Shown here one piece after another: positions 36,033 through 44,965 of a stretch of 64,000 nt of DNA. Below the pieces are notes generated by a model. That model made no database searches. It worked only from the letters and a program-made list of their open reading frames with translations, and was not told the DNA's origin. The stretch comes from Melitaea cinxia. Taxonomy: Eukaryota > Arthropoda > Insecta > Lepidoptera > Nymphalidae. Location: contig NC_059406.1 in NCBI RefSeq assembly GCF_905220565.1, positions 11,046,001 to 11,110,000 of the forward strand, read 5' to 3'. How positions within the stretch are numbered: position 1 is the first letter of the stretch; every line of letters begins with the position of its first letter. Made by a program: the position numbers and the translations under genes.

Positions 36033-36196
36033 TTAAGGGCGTCACACACGGTGAAGACACTATAATATTTTATCATAAGATACCTGGATATAAAATATTA
36101 TAGTATCTTAAGGTATCACACACGGTTATGTTACAATAATATATCCACATACACACGTACCTTTCTTCACTGCATATATATACATGGAGATCTAAT

Positions 36197-36442
36197 ATGA
36201 ATAATACGGCCGTACTATTCGATTTATTAGATAGCTCATCGAATGATAATTCTGACTTCGAATATGACTTAAAAATGTCTGCCGCACATTTTAAATGCCG
36301 AACAATTTGGGTAGAAAATCATATTAAGTATAGGAAAGACCGCGGTGAATTCATTCTCTACGAAGAACTTTCATCAAAAATGTTTCAAATATATTTTAAG
36401 AAATCAAAGGAGATTTTTATTACTATTCATAATTTAACTTAA
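36197..36442 (+). pseudogene. PIF/Harbinger (HARBI1-like) transposase N-terminal remnant
   Basis: 81-codon frame. After an acidic, Ser-rich start (LDSSSNDNSDFEYD), the segment RTIWVENHIKYRKDRGEF then LYEELSSKMFQIYFKKS fits the W-V-x(n)-R-x(n)-G-x-(F/Y)-x(n)-EL pattern at the N-terminus of Harbinger nucleases, before the first helix that ends in FxxxxRM. The DDE catalytic region is not present; the frame ends shortly before the TTAA insertion. Its position just inside the left TIR supports the assignment. Family call is by pattern, not by alignment. Confidence 0.5.
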
Positions 36443-36501
36443 TTTTTCATAATTCTTTTTATTTTTAGTTTGAAACAAAATACAAATAAGCGACACAAAC
36501 A

Positions 36502-36517
36502 CCCCCCCCCCCCCCCC
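36502..36517. repeat. poly-C tract (16 C)
   Basis: Uninterrupted run of 16 C in the Harbinger-like element. Unusual in this AT-rich sequence; its length may be unreliable in the assembly. Confidence 0.9.
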
Positions 36518-36604
36518 GCACCTCGCATTCTGGGCACACTCTGTGTAAGGATCTTGCGATATATTTTGTGTCTTAAGATACCATGTTAAGAGGAAAGGGT
36601 ACCG

Positions 36605-37183
36605 AAGCGACTTTTCAAAAATAGGTATTTGAATAAAATGTTTCTGTCGCGCTGCATGCCGCTACCGCGCCCCGCGCCATCTCCGCTCCGTTTTTTCTAT
36701 GTGTGACTGTCGCGTTGTTAGTGTGCGTGCGCCGGCTATTCAGCTATTAATTGTTGACGATATTTGAGTATTCGCATCTTTCGTTTCTGATTGACTACGA
36801 GTACATATAGCGCATAGTGCTATTTTTCTGAATTTGGCTTGTTTTATTGAATTTGTTCTGCATCGTATTGCTGTGACTCGGCTTTACTATTATTGGATTT
36901 CGTAAACTACTTATTATTATGTTTTATTATTTTGTCTTGGATACTCTTTGTGACTTGATACATGTCTATATTTTTGTGGGTAATTATCGAAATACTTAGG
37001 TACTTTATTTATAAATTAGGTATGTAATTACATGGTTGAGGAGTGTGTAAGAATGGGTAATGAGATACATACATAATTATAGTGTATACATGTAGTACAT
37101 AGTATAAGTGTAAGTATAGTATATATATGTAATGTAGTACATACATAGTATAAAACGTTTGTCTTAGTACCTATATAATTTGT
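36605..37183. other. left interior of the TTAA-flanked element
   Basis: Contains a GC-rich stretch (GCCGCTACCGCGCCCCGCGCC near 36657-36677) followed by AT-rich DNA with TATA/TACATA-rich repeats (about 37070-37150). No open frame of note. Confidence 0.45.
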
Positions 37184-37270
37184 AATGTCTCATGTTTAAT
37201 ATCTAAGATTTTATTTTTGTGTTACCCACATTAGGAATTCTAAACATTTTGAATATCATATAAAAATTGA

Positions 37271-37343
37271 CCGCTCCAGCGGGGTTCGAACCCGCGTCTC
37301 CGACGTACCGTGTCGGCGCTCTAGCCAATTAAGCTATGGAACG
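37271..37343 (-). tRNA. tRNA-Thr(GGT)-like, array copy 1
   Basis: 73 nt and a full cloverleaf. Acceptor CGTTCCA/TGGAGCG (one G-T pair), D arm GCTT/GAGC, anticodon stem CCGAC/GTCGG with loop ACGGTAC, T arm GCGGG-TTCGAAC-CCCGC, discriminator G. Internal promoter boxes TAGCTTAATTGG and GGTTCGAACCC are intact and a T5 terminator follows three bases after the end. Anticodon GGT implies Thr (ACC). Position 33 is C instead of the near-universal U. The body resembles eukaryotic tRNA-Thr. The unit lacks one C next to the terminator compared with the others. Confidence 0.75.
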
Positions 37344-37578
37344 ATGCACCCGCTCGAGCGAAACTTTCGATATGATACTTTTTAATTTCGGTTTAAGCGA
37401 ACCGTGGCGCCGTCTATAGTGAGCTCTTTACAGAAACCCGTAACTATTCAAAGTTTCATATTACAATGAAAATCTTTGACAGGAGACGACACCGTGCTAT
37501 TTTTAATATCTAAGATTTTATTTTTGTGTTACCCACATTAGGAATTCTAAACATTTTGAATATCATATCAAAAATTGA

Positions 37579-37651
37579 CCGCTCCAGCGGGGTTCGAACC
37601 CGCGTCTCCGACGTACCGTGTCGGCGCTCTAGCCAATTAAGCTATGGAACG
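37579..37651 (-). tRNA. tRNA-Thr(GGT)-like, array copy 2
   Basis: Identical to array copy 1 over the 73-nt body, with the same C33, internal promoter boxes and T5 terminator. It lies 308 bp from its neighbours. Confidence 0.75.
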
Positions 37652-37886
37652 ATGCACCCGCTCGAGCGAAACTTTCGATATGATACTTTTTAATTTCGGT
37701 TTAAGCGAACCGTGGCGCCGTCTATAGTGAGCTCTTTACAGAAACCCGTAACTATTCAAAGTTTCATATTACAATGAAAATCTTTGACAGGAGACGACAC
37801 CGTGCTATTTTTAATATCTAAGATTTTATTTTTGTGTTACCCACATTAGGAATTCTAAACATTTTGAATATCATATCAAAAATTGA

Positions 37887-37959
37887 CCGCTCCAGCGGGG
37901 TTCGAACCCGCGTCTCCGACGTACCGTGTCGGCGCTCTAGCCAATTAAGCTATGGAACG
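37887..37959 (-). tRNA. tRNA-Thr(GGT)-like, array copy 3
   Basis: Same 73-nt body as copy 1. It is the innermost copy of the left arm; its 5' flank (CGCTCGAGCG palindrome, then the AATTTCGGTTT edge at 38010) leads into the palindrome centre. Confidence 0.75.
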
Positions 37960-38243
37960 ATGCACCCGCTCGAGCGAAACTTTCGATATGATACTTTTTA
38001 ATTTCGGTTTAAGCGAACCGTGGCGCCGTCTATAGTGAGCTCTTTACAGAAACCCGTAACTATTCAAAGTTTCATATTACAATGAAAATCTTTGACAGGA
38101 GACGACACCGTGCTATTTTTAATATCTAAGATTTTATTTTTGTGTTACCCACATTAGGAATTCTAAACATTTTGAATATCATATCAAAAATTAAACCGAA
38201 ATTAAAAAGTATCATATCGAAAGTTTCGCTCGAGCGGGTGCAT

Positions 38244-38316
38244 CGTTCCATAGCTTAATTGGCTAGAGCGCCGACACGGTACGTCGGAGACGCGGGTTCG
38301 AACCCCGCTGGAGCGG
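38244..38316 (+). tRNA. tRNA-Thr(GGT)-like, array copy 4
   Basis: First copy of the right arm, in opposite orientation to copies 1-3. Same body, C33, intact A and B boxes and T5 terminator (38320-38324). Confidence 0.75.
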
Positions 38317-38551
38317 TCAATTTTTGATATGATATTCAAAATGTTTAGAATTCCTAATGTGGGTAACACAAAAATAAAATCTTAGATATTAAAAATAGCA
38401 CGGTGTCGTCTCCTGTCAAAGATTTTCATTGTAATATGAAACTTTGAATAGTTACGGGTTTCTGTAAAGAGCTCACTATAGACGGCGCCACGGTTCGCTT
38501 AAACCGAAATTAAAAAGTATCATATCGAAAGTTTCGCTCGAGCGGGTGCAT

Positions 38552-38624
38552 CGTTCCATAGCTTAATTGGCTAGAGCGCCGACACGGTACGTCGGAGACG
38601 CGGGTTCGAACCCCGCTGGAGCGG
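38552..38624 (+). tRNA. tRNA-Thr(GGT)-like, array copy 5
   Basis: Same 73-nt body and flanks as copy 4. Confidence 0.75.
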
Positions 38625-38859
38625 TCAATTTTTGATATGATATTCAAAATGTTTAGAATTCCTAATGTGGGTAACACAAAAATAAAATCTTAGATATTAA
38701 AAATAGCACGGTGTCGTCTCCTGTCAAAGATTTTCATTGTAATATGAAACTTTGAATAGTTACGGGTTTCTGTAAAGAGCTCACTATAGACGGCGCCACG
38801 GTTCGCTTAAACCGAAATTAAAAAGTATCATATCGAAAGTTTCGCTCGAGCGGGTGCAT

Positions 38860-38932
38860 CGTTCCATAGCTTAATTGGCTAGAGCGCCGACACGGTACGT
38901 CGGAGACGCGGGTTCGAACCCCGCTGGAGCGG
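38860..38932 (+). tRNA. tRNA-Thr(GGT)-like, array copy 6
   Basis: Same body as copy 4. The unit is cut about 28 bp after the tRNA, where the 14-bp flanking repeat begins. Confidence 0.75.
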
Positions 38933-38969
38933 TCAATTTTTGATATGATATTCAAAATGTCTCATGTTT

Positions 38970-39381
38970 GTCGCAGTTATTAATACATAGGTATAGGTTA
39001 TATGTATTAATTAACATATAATTGCGGCGATATAGTGGTTAAAAATAATATTATAATTAAAGAAAAAAAAAAACAAGAAATGCCGCCTGCGTAAAGAAAA
39101 ACTATTAGAAAGTCAACTGAAAAGGCTGGAACAAGATAAAAATTCAACAATTACACAAAGATAGCTAAATAAATCACAACAATTTCACACATTATGTACT
39201 GTACACTTACAAAAATCATGAAGGCGACTTTTTCAATTATTATTTTATTTATGTTTTTTTAGTTAGGCAAATTACGTAATCGATTGAATTTTTTTAAAGA
39301 GTGGTTGATTAACATGACATAACATAACAATACACTTTATTGTACACCAACAGAAAATAATAATACGTATCAGATTGATTT
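38970..39381. other. AT-rich DNA right of the tRNA array
   Basis: No gene or repeat recognised between the array and hairpin-repeat copy F. Confidence 0.5.
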
Positions 39382-39906
39382 TTAGCCGACTTCCAAAAAA
39401 GGAGGAGGTTCTTAATTCGACTGTACTGTGTGTATGTTACTTCAGAACTTTTGACTGGGTGGACCGAGTTCGACTTGTACGCAAAGGAAAAAAAGCCGGC
39501 TTCAATTACATCGACATGTAATACAACAAAGGTAGACGAAAATATAGTCAAATAAATACGCGTTATTAAAGATTACTCAAAAAGTTGTTATCGAATCTCT
39601 GCTACACGATAAACATCAGCTTTCGATTAAATTAAAAATCATCAAAATCGGAACACCCAGTAAAAAGTTATGCGGTATAATAACGTAGGTCGACGAAAAT
39701 AGTCATGTAAAAACGTATTATTTATATAACTCGAAAAGTTGTTGTTAGATCTCAAATAAACTTAAGTAAGACCAAATGAGACACACCACCTTTCGATTAA
39801 AAAAATATTATTGAAATCGGCCCACTCAGTCAAAAGTTCTGAAGTAACATACATAAAAAATACAGTTAAATTGAGAGCTTCCTCCTTTTTTGGAAGTCGG
39901 TTAAAA
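39382..39906 (+). repeat. hairpin-ended dispersed repeat, copy F (two joined pieces)
   Basis: It starts with the GCCGACTTCCAAAAAAGGAG end in reverse orientation (39382-39477). It then switches at about 39478 to a forward copy (CCGGCTTCAATTACATCGAC ... CCTCCTTTTTTGGAAGTCGG), so both outer ends are the same terminus inverted. The switch suggests a head-to-head join or internal rearrangement. Confidence 0.7.
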
Positions 39907-40439
39907 ATAGAAACCGATTTTACACGTCTACAGAATTCCTAAGTCGACAAGCTTGAACAGTGAAAGATTTAGTATAAAAGAAAGAGGAGTGAGAAGGAAA
40001 TTCAAGAAGTAAGCTTTCCTCAGAACGAAGACTGCGTTCATTGGAATCAATAAGAAATTTAAATCGTCGTTTTGGATAAGCAGGTACAACAGGGTTAAAA
40101 AGAATAGAGTAAAGTAAGTTGAGAATATACGTATTCCCGCAGTAGGGAATTGGGTGCCACTCAGGGCGTAACTACTGCCGTATCAGCCGTATCAATGATA
40201 CGGAGCCCCCTATTTACAGAGTATTACAGGTAAGGTGTGTAAGCAAAAATTAGTAAAATGTTATCCACAATGTCATTTAATCTTGTGCTTCCTGGAAAAA
40301 AGAATAAAAAAATGGCATACATACCTATAGAGTTTTCACTTCAGAAATGACTGAAGTCTGAAAAGCAATCCCCTTTTATCCGAGTCAAGCGTGCGCCCAA
40401 TTGTTGATAACATTCTGTATCGTTTATTTCGGGATTCAG

Positions 40440-41695
40440 TTAATCATTATGAACAATGAATTAACCTTTTTTTATATAAGAATGGGGCACACAAGCAGAC
40501 GAAGCCATCTGATTTATAACGGCTACCGTCGCCCATGGCCTTTAGAGAAAAGATGTAGACACTAGACGCTTGAAAACCCCCAAATTTTGGCAAGGTCATT
40601 CCACACTTTGAATGTACGCGGAAAGAATGCGCACGAAGCTCGCACATTGGTCGCAAACCACTGGTGGATACAATTAGCACCACTAGACTTCTTGACATCG
40701 AAAGAATGCAGAACACGACAAACGACACTGCTCATAGTGCACTGTGGAATGCTCGATGGTGCTTTTCCCTCATCGTCAAGAGTTGAATTCGACGCAAAAA
40801 GAGTGCAAAGAATTTTCGCTTACTTTTTCGCACAATGTGCCAGAGAGTCTTCAGGTTCGCACAATGATGGAAGTGTAGACTAAAAAACGTTACCTTCGAC
40901 AGCTTTTGTAAGAAACAAAAGGCACGGGTTCCATTTGGAAAGCCCAATAGTCTCTCGCCAATTCTGCTGTGTTTGAACTTTGCCCTAGCGATTTATTACC
41001 TGTAAGACCTGGAGGCAGCGTTGAATCTCTTCTTCAGGTTATGCGCCTGTGAATTCCCCATATAGATGCAGAAGATTCATAGGAATTCACTAATAGTATT
41101 GGCCTCACAGGCTGAAGCGAACGATCCCCCGCATCTATTGCTGCAGGTCAAGGCTAATAACTCTCCAGCTTTGAACTACAAGCTCTTTAAATTAGCTTAA
41201 AATCCGAAATTCAAAACATTTATTCCATTAAAGAACTCATGGAATTATTACTGATAAAATTCAATAGCCTTGCATCCAGTTTTCCGGAGGTATTAACTTG
41301 ATGTTTTTCAAAACTAAAACTGATAAAAAATTACCTAAGGATTTCGATGGAACAGGAACAGCTACAGCAGACTACACTCACTATTGTCTATTCTAGGAGG
41401 AAGTAATAACTTATAATCAATAAATATTTATTTTAATTCGATGCAAGCATTTTTTTGTGAGAAATCTTTACCCATCATTTGCCTGCCCCCCCACTAATTT
41501 TGATACAGGGCCCCAAGATTCCCGGGGTTCCAAGGAATGCTACGCCAGTGGTGCCACTTGAGTTTTTTACGCAATTCAGAAATATGATTCTATTTGCGAA
41601 GTCCAAATACGAATCGCATAGGTACATAGATTCGACCAAATTTAATAATCTGCTCCTCAGTAATGTCAAGAAAACAACTACTTAAGCAATTTTTA
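40440..41695 (-). mobile_element. degenerate CR1-like LINE remnant
   Basis: On the minus strand, 41695-41570 encodes SRLLNLVESMYLCDSYLDFA, similar in position and order to the RT-end segment of the LINE at 63486-63986. Around 40650-40550 the reading AFFPRTFKVWNDLAKIWGF matches the FFPRTxxxWNxL signature at the C-terminus of many CR1/Jockey-type elements. Frames are broken throughout and the middle (about 40980-41560) is unreadable, so these may be one old copy or two fragments. Confidence 0.5.
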
Positions 41696-42362
41696 CCGAT
41701 GAAAAAAAACAGAGGAGGTTCTAAAGTCGCTACGTACCTATATTTATTTATGTTTGACCATGCATAGCTTTTTATAAAGTATTCCGAAATTGATAAAAAA
41801 ATATATTGGAAAGAGTAAACCCCGAAGTTGTTTTTCGCTTAGGAGGCGAGGAAAAAGCGCGGCTCGCAGCTTGCTTGGCACAGGCATGGGAAAGAGCAGA
41901 GTCCTAATTTTTTAACTTTCTTATTATATTTTTTATTAGTATTACGGTAATAATAATCATAATATACTTTTTTGAAATCCTTGTATTGAGCCCTTTAATT
42001 TGATACCAAAAACAAACAACACAGTTATTTATTATAATTATCATTGTTATTTGTTAGCGAAACCCTTCGCTAGCCCAGGTTTGCACAGTGTTACAATAAA
42101 AACCGCATATACAAATACGGTTTTGTTGTAGTTATGAAATGAGAAATTATTTAATTTTGTTAATACGAATTTGAGAAAATATCGACTAAAAATTACATCA
42201 CTAGTGTATCGATATAATTATCGACTATGAGGCATCACTTCGCTGGCGTATATACGTATTGCTTGACCCTTCCCTCCCCCAGACCTATCCCCCTAAAAGC
42301 AAGAAAGGGACAACTGCAGCTCAGGCCGTTTTAGGTAGATAATTTTTGACCAAAACAGTGTT
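41696..42362. other. right interior of the TTAA-flanked element
   Basis: AT-rich with a short GC-rich patch (about 41845-41875, CGAGGAAAAAGCGCGGCTCG). No gene recognised. Confidence 0.45.
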
Positions 42363-42363
42363 T

Positions 42364-42675
42364 CGTAGTCGACTGTTTTCTCCTCAAAACATGGCAATTT
42401 TTTTTAAAAATTTTTTTTAGAAAATAAAAGAAGACTTCGGCTATGCCCCTATGTTCTCATTTTTTTGAAAATATGCATATATTTTTTTTAATGAGTGTCT
42501 GAAAATGTACAAAAAATTATGCAATATTTCGAGTTTTTGAAGTCTCCTAATTCCTATGATAATAAGAATATGAAAAAAATCAAAACATAGGGGCATGGTC
42601 ATGGCAGCAAAGAGTTCTATGTCACAAAAATATTTGATCTAGTGTCATTATCCAGGGAGAAAACAGTCGACTACG
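42364..42675. mobile_element. foldback MITE
   Basis: Perfect 20-bp terminal inverted repeats (CGTAGTCGACTGTTTTCTCC at 42364-42383 and its complement at 42656-42675). A second inverted pair lies inside (ATGCCCCTATGTT near 42443 and its complement near 42584). TTT on both sides may be a target duplication. No coding capacity. It sits near the right end of the TTAA-flanked element. Confidence 0.75.
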
Positions 42676-42881
42676 TTTGTATGGAGAAAGAGCCGGTACC
42701 CTTTCCTCTTAAGATAACATTTCGCATATTAAGATAATATTTTACCATGTTAAGACATATCTCGTATCATAATATAACATTTCCATATCGCTCGATAGCT
42801 AAAGATACTGTAATATGAAAATATATATTATCTTAACCATGTGTGATAGTTCATACTAAATGTATACCGAGCGATGTTGTA

Positions 42882-43495
42882 TCTACATATATTAAAATAG
42901 TAGGAAAGTCAAAACTGTACATTGAATATTTTTTAAAAAAATACTTTGTGTGTGATCTACAATCGATACCGAAGCCAAAAATATAGTTTTTAGAATTTTT
43001 GTCTGTTTGCTGTATGTATGTCCGGGATAAACTCAAAAAGTACCGCATGGATTTACTTCAAATTTGGCACGAATATTATTAAGAAGTCGGGTCAACATAT
43101 AGGCTACATATTATCATGCTATCACCTACCGGGAACGAGCAATGAACCTTTATTTCCTCAACGCATTCTGTAACAACATGTAATATTACGACGAATATTT
43201 GAATGTTGTTGTTGTTATTACGTTAATAACCATGCTATATAAGCTAGCTTCACACTATAAAAATCACGCGATATAAGTAACTAAGCCGATAAATATAATT
43301 AAATGAATATAAGTAGACAATTTTAAATAGACAAACAACAAGACAATTTTAAAGCAGCGCCATCTATGAGATTTTTCTGTAGATATGAAATGTAAAGAAG
43401 AAACGGGTAAATGAATGTTATTTTAAAAGGTATAATCGTAGGTATTTTTGGTGCTATATAGCGTTCACGCAGACGACGTCGCGGGCAGCAGCTAG
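42882..43495 (+). mobile_element. non-autonomous Helitron in the right end of the Harbinger-like element
   Basis: It starts TCTACATATATTAAAATAG after A42881 and ends GACGTCGCGGGCAGCAG-CTAG before T43496. Outside it the Harbinger-like TIR begins within 10 bp. The interior (GTCCGGGATAAACTCAAAAA, AATTTGGCACGAATATTATT) is typical non-coding Helitron body. Confidence 0.85.
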
Positions 43496-43543
43496 TCTTA
43501 AGATAAAATATTATAGTATCTTCGCCGTGTGTGACGCCCTTTA

Positions 43544-43974
43544 CTCATATACGTAACTATTCACCAAACGTATTAAAGCTGTCTATATTTATCTTAAAAA
43601 AGAAATTTGTTTTATTTTCTTAGCTAGCATTATCTATTATTTTCGTCACAGTTCTGACTATGGGACGAAGATAAGGTCGTCTACATAAATGAAGCGCATA
43701 TTTTATTAATAGGTCGCTTGGATTACATTCTTTCCATTGACATTTCGAGTTGGACTCAAAACTTCTCTCTCTAAAGACCATACTCGGGTTGAGAGAGAAG
43801 TTAGTTGCGGTCTTTTGTCAGGTTTTCTCCTGTCCACATTATTTATTTATTTATTTACAGAAAAAAATACAATTTATTTGATACAGTGCAGCAAAACAAA
43901 ATAATAATTTCATAAAACAAGCGGCAATCGGCTTCCGTTTGGTAACAGGTATAATTTCAAATTTATAGACATAA
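43544..43974. other. spacer right of the Harbinger-like element
   Basis: No gene recognised. A TTTATTTATTTACAG stretch near 43845 resembles the 3' end of LINEs in this window but is too short to assign. Confidence 0.4.
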
Positions 43975-44215
43975 CTAGCTGTGCCCGCGGCTTCGCCCGC
44001 GTTGAAATCAGTGTGTCACAAAGTTTTCCAGGCAAACTTCCAGTGAAACTCTCATCAAAATCGGCTTAGCCGTTCAGTAGGTTTTGAGGGAATCGATCAC
44101 ATACACTTTTGGGGACTTTGTTTTATAATACACCAACTGTTGCCCGCGACTACGACTACGATCAAGATGTTTATCGCAAATTATTTTTTTATTTCAGTCA
44201 CTTGAAATGCTTATC
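43975..44215 (-). mobile_element. Helitron 3' fragment
   Basis: On the minus strand it ends GGGCGAAGCCGCGGGCACAG-CTAG before a T, with the same 3' body as the Helitron at 61899-62444 (ACACACTGATTTCAACGCG). It is cut off at about 44215 by the tRNA-bearing unit. Confidence 0.75.
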
Positions 44216-44229
44216 ACGCTGAGGTACAT

Positions 44230-44302
44230 CGTTCCATAGCTTAATTGGCTAGAGCGCCGACACGGTCAGTCGGAGACGCGGGTTCGAACCCCGCTGGAGC
44301 GG
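44230..44302 (+). tRNA. tRNA-Thr(GGT)-like, diverged copy 7
   Basis: 73-nt cloverleaf identical to the array copies except the anticodon loop, ACGGTCA instead of ACGGTAC. Anticodon is still GGT with C33; position 37 is C rather than a purine, which is atypical for a working tRNA. A/B boxes and T5 terminator are intact. Confidence 0.65.
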
Positions 44303-44539
44303 TCAATTTTTGATATGATATTCAAAATGTTTAGAATCCCTAATGTGTGGGTAGCACAAAAATAAAATTGACATATTAAAAATAGCATGGTGTCGTCTCC
44401 TGTCAAAAGATTTTCATTGTAATATGAAACTTTGAATAGTTACGGGTCTCTGTAAAGAACTCACTATAGACGGCGCCACGGTTTGCTTAAACCGAAAATA
44501 AAAATCATCATATCAAAGATTTCGCTCTAGCGGGTACAT

Positions 44540-44612
44540 CGTTCCATAGCTTAATTGGCTAGAGCGCCGACACGGTCAGTCGGAGACGCGGGTTCGAACC
44601 CCGCTGGAGCGG
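44540..44612 (+). tRNA. tRNA-Thr(GGT)-like, diverged copy 8
   Basis: Same as copy 7, including the ACGGTCA loop, 310 bp downstream of it. Confidence 0.65.
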
Positions 44613-44920
44613 TCAATTTTTGATATGATATTCAAAATGTTTAGAATCCCTAATGTGTGGGTAACACAAAAATAAAATCAACATATATATATATATATAA
44701 TTTAAAAATATTTTAATTTCCATTTGTTTTCTAAAAATACATTATTTGGACACCTTTTACCCATTTATAGAGTATAAATTTCAAATTTCAAGTCTCTTAC
44801 TTCAAAAACATAGGACTTTCATACAAACTTCCAACCCCCGTTTTACCCCCTTAGGGGTCGAGTTTCGTAAAATTCCTTCTTAGCGGATGTCTACGTCCTA
44901 TAAGAAACCTACCTGCCAAT

Positions 44921-44965
44921 CATTACAGCCTATACAGTCCACTGCTGGACACAGGCCTCCACAAG
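44921..44965 (-). mobile_element. SINE/RTE 3'-tail fragment
   Basis: The minus strand reads AACTTGTGGAGGCCTGTGTC, then CAGCAGTGGACTGTATAGGC and TGTAATG, matching the last 45 bp of the SINE at 1105-1439. The 5' side is replaced directly by the (TTCTR)n microsatellite. Confidence 0.8.

Larger units (their letters stand above)
37184..38969. repeat. palindromic array of 308-bp tRNA-bearing units
   Basis: Three units point left (tRNAs at 37271, 37579 and 37887) and three point right (38244, 38552 and 38860), each spaced exactly 308 bp. The arms 37244-38010 and 38193-38960 are reverse complements over about 767 bp with a single visible 1-bp difference. The 182-bp centre (38011-38192) is a partial unit without a tRNA. 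The array is bracketed by the 14-bp direct repeat AATGTCTCATGTTT (37184-37197, 38956-38969), part of which overlaps unit sequence. Confidence 0.92.
36586..42712. mobile_element. TTAA-flanked DNA-transposon-like insertion (6.1 kb)
   Basis: TTAA at 36586-36589 and 42709-42712 flanks a segment whose ends are inverted repeats of 15 bp (GAGGAAAGGGTACCG, 36590-36604 and 42694-42708). The outer sequence on both sides belongs to the Harbinger-like element. TTAA duplication is used by piggyBac, Kolobok and Sola3 elements; the GAGG terminus does not look like piggyBac (CCC/CCT start). No transposase is visible, so superfamily is open. The cargo includes the palindromic tRNA array, a hairpin repeat, LINE fragments and a foldback MITE. 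Confidence 0.6.
36033..43543 (+). mobile_element. PIF/Harbinger-like DNA transposon (outer shell, 7.5 kb with nested insertions)
   Basis: Termini at 36036 and 43540 match as inverted repeats for about 39 bp with two mismatches (AGGGCGTCACACACGG, then ACTATAATATTTTATC). They are flanked by TTA on both sides (36033-36035, 43541-43543), the 3-bp TWA duplication known for PIF/Harbinger. The subterminal regions repeat the TCACACACGGTTA motif and a local palindrome (36056-36075 with 36089-36108). A transposase-like N-terminus follows the left end. A TTAA-flanked element and a Helitron were inserted later and account for most of the length. Confidence 0.65.
44216..44690 (+). repeat. two diverged tRNA-bearing units, direct orientation
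   Basis: Two copies of the 308-bp unit family (tRNAs 310 bp apart), several per cent different from the array at 37184 (TCCCTAATGTGTGGG instead of TTCCTAATGTGGG; GGTACAT before the tRNA). The second is followed by a TA microsatellite (about 44683-44699). They lie outside the TTAA and Harbinger-like elements. Confidence 0.85.

Noticed and set aside
37271..38932. Six minor variants of a functional tRNA cluster
   Set aside because: The lack of U33 and the unusual GGT anticodon make ordinary decoding tRNAs unlikely; they are annotated as tRNA-like.
40587..40883. 98-codon plus-strand frame
   Set aside because: Antisense to the degenerate LINE remnant on the minus strand, whose FFPRTFKVWNDL reading explains the sequence.
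36590..42708. Classical piggyBac element
   Set aside because: TTAA flanks fit, but the terminus GAGGAAAGGG is not of the CCC/CCT type and no DDD transposase frame is present.
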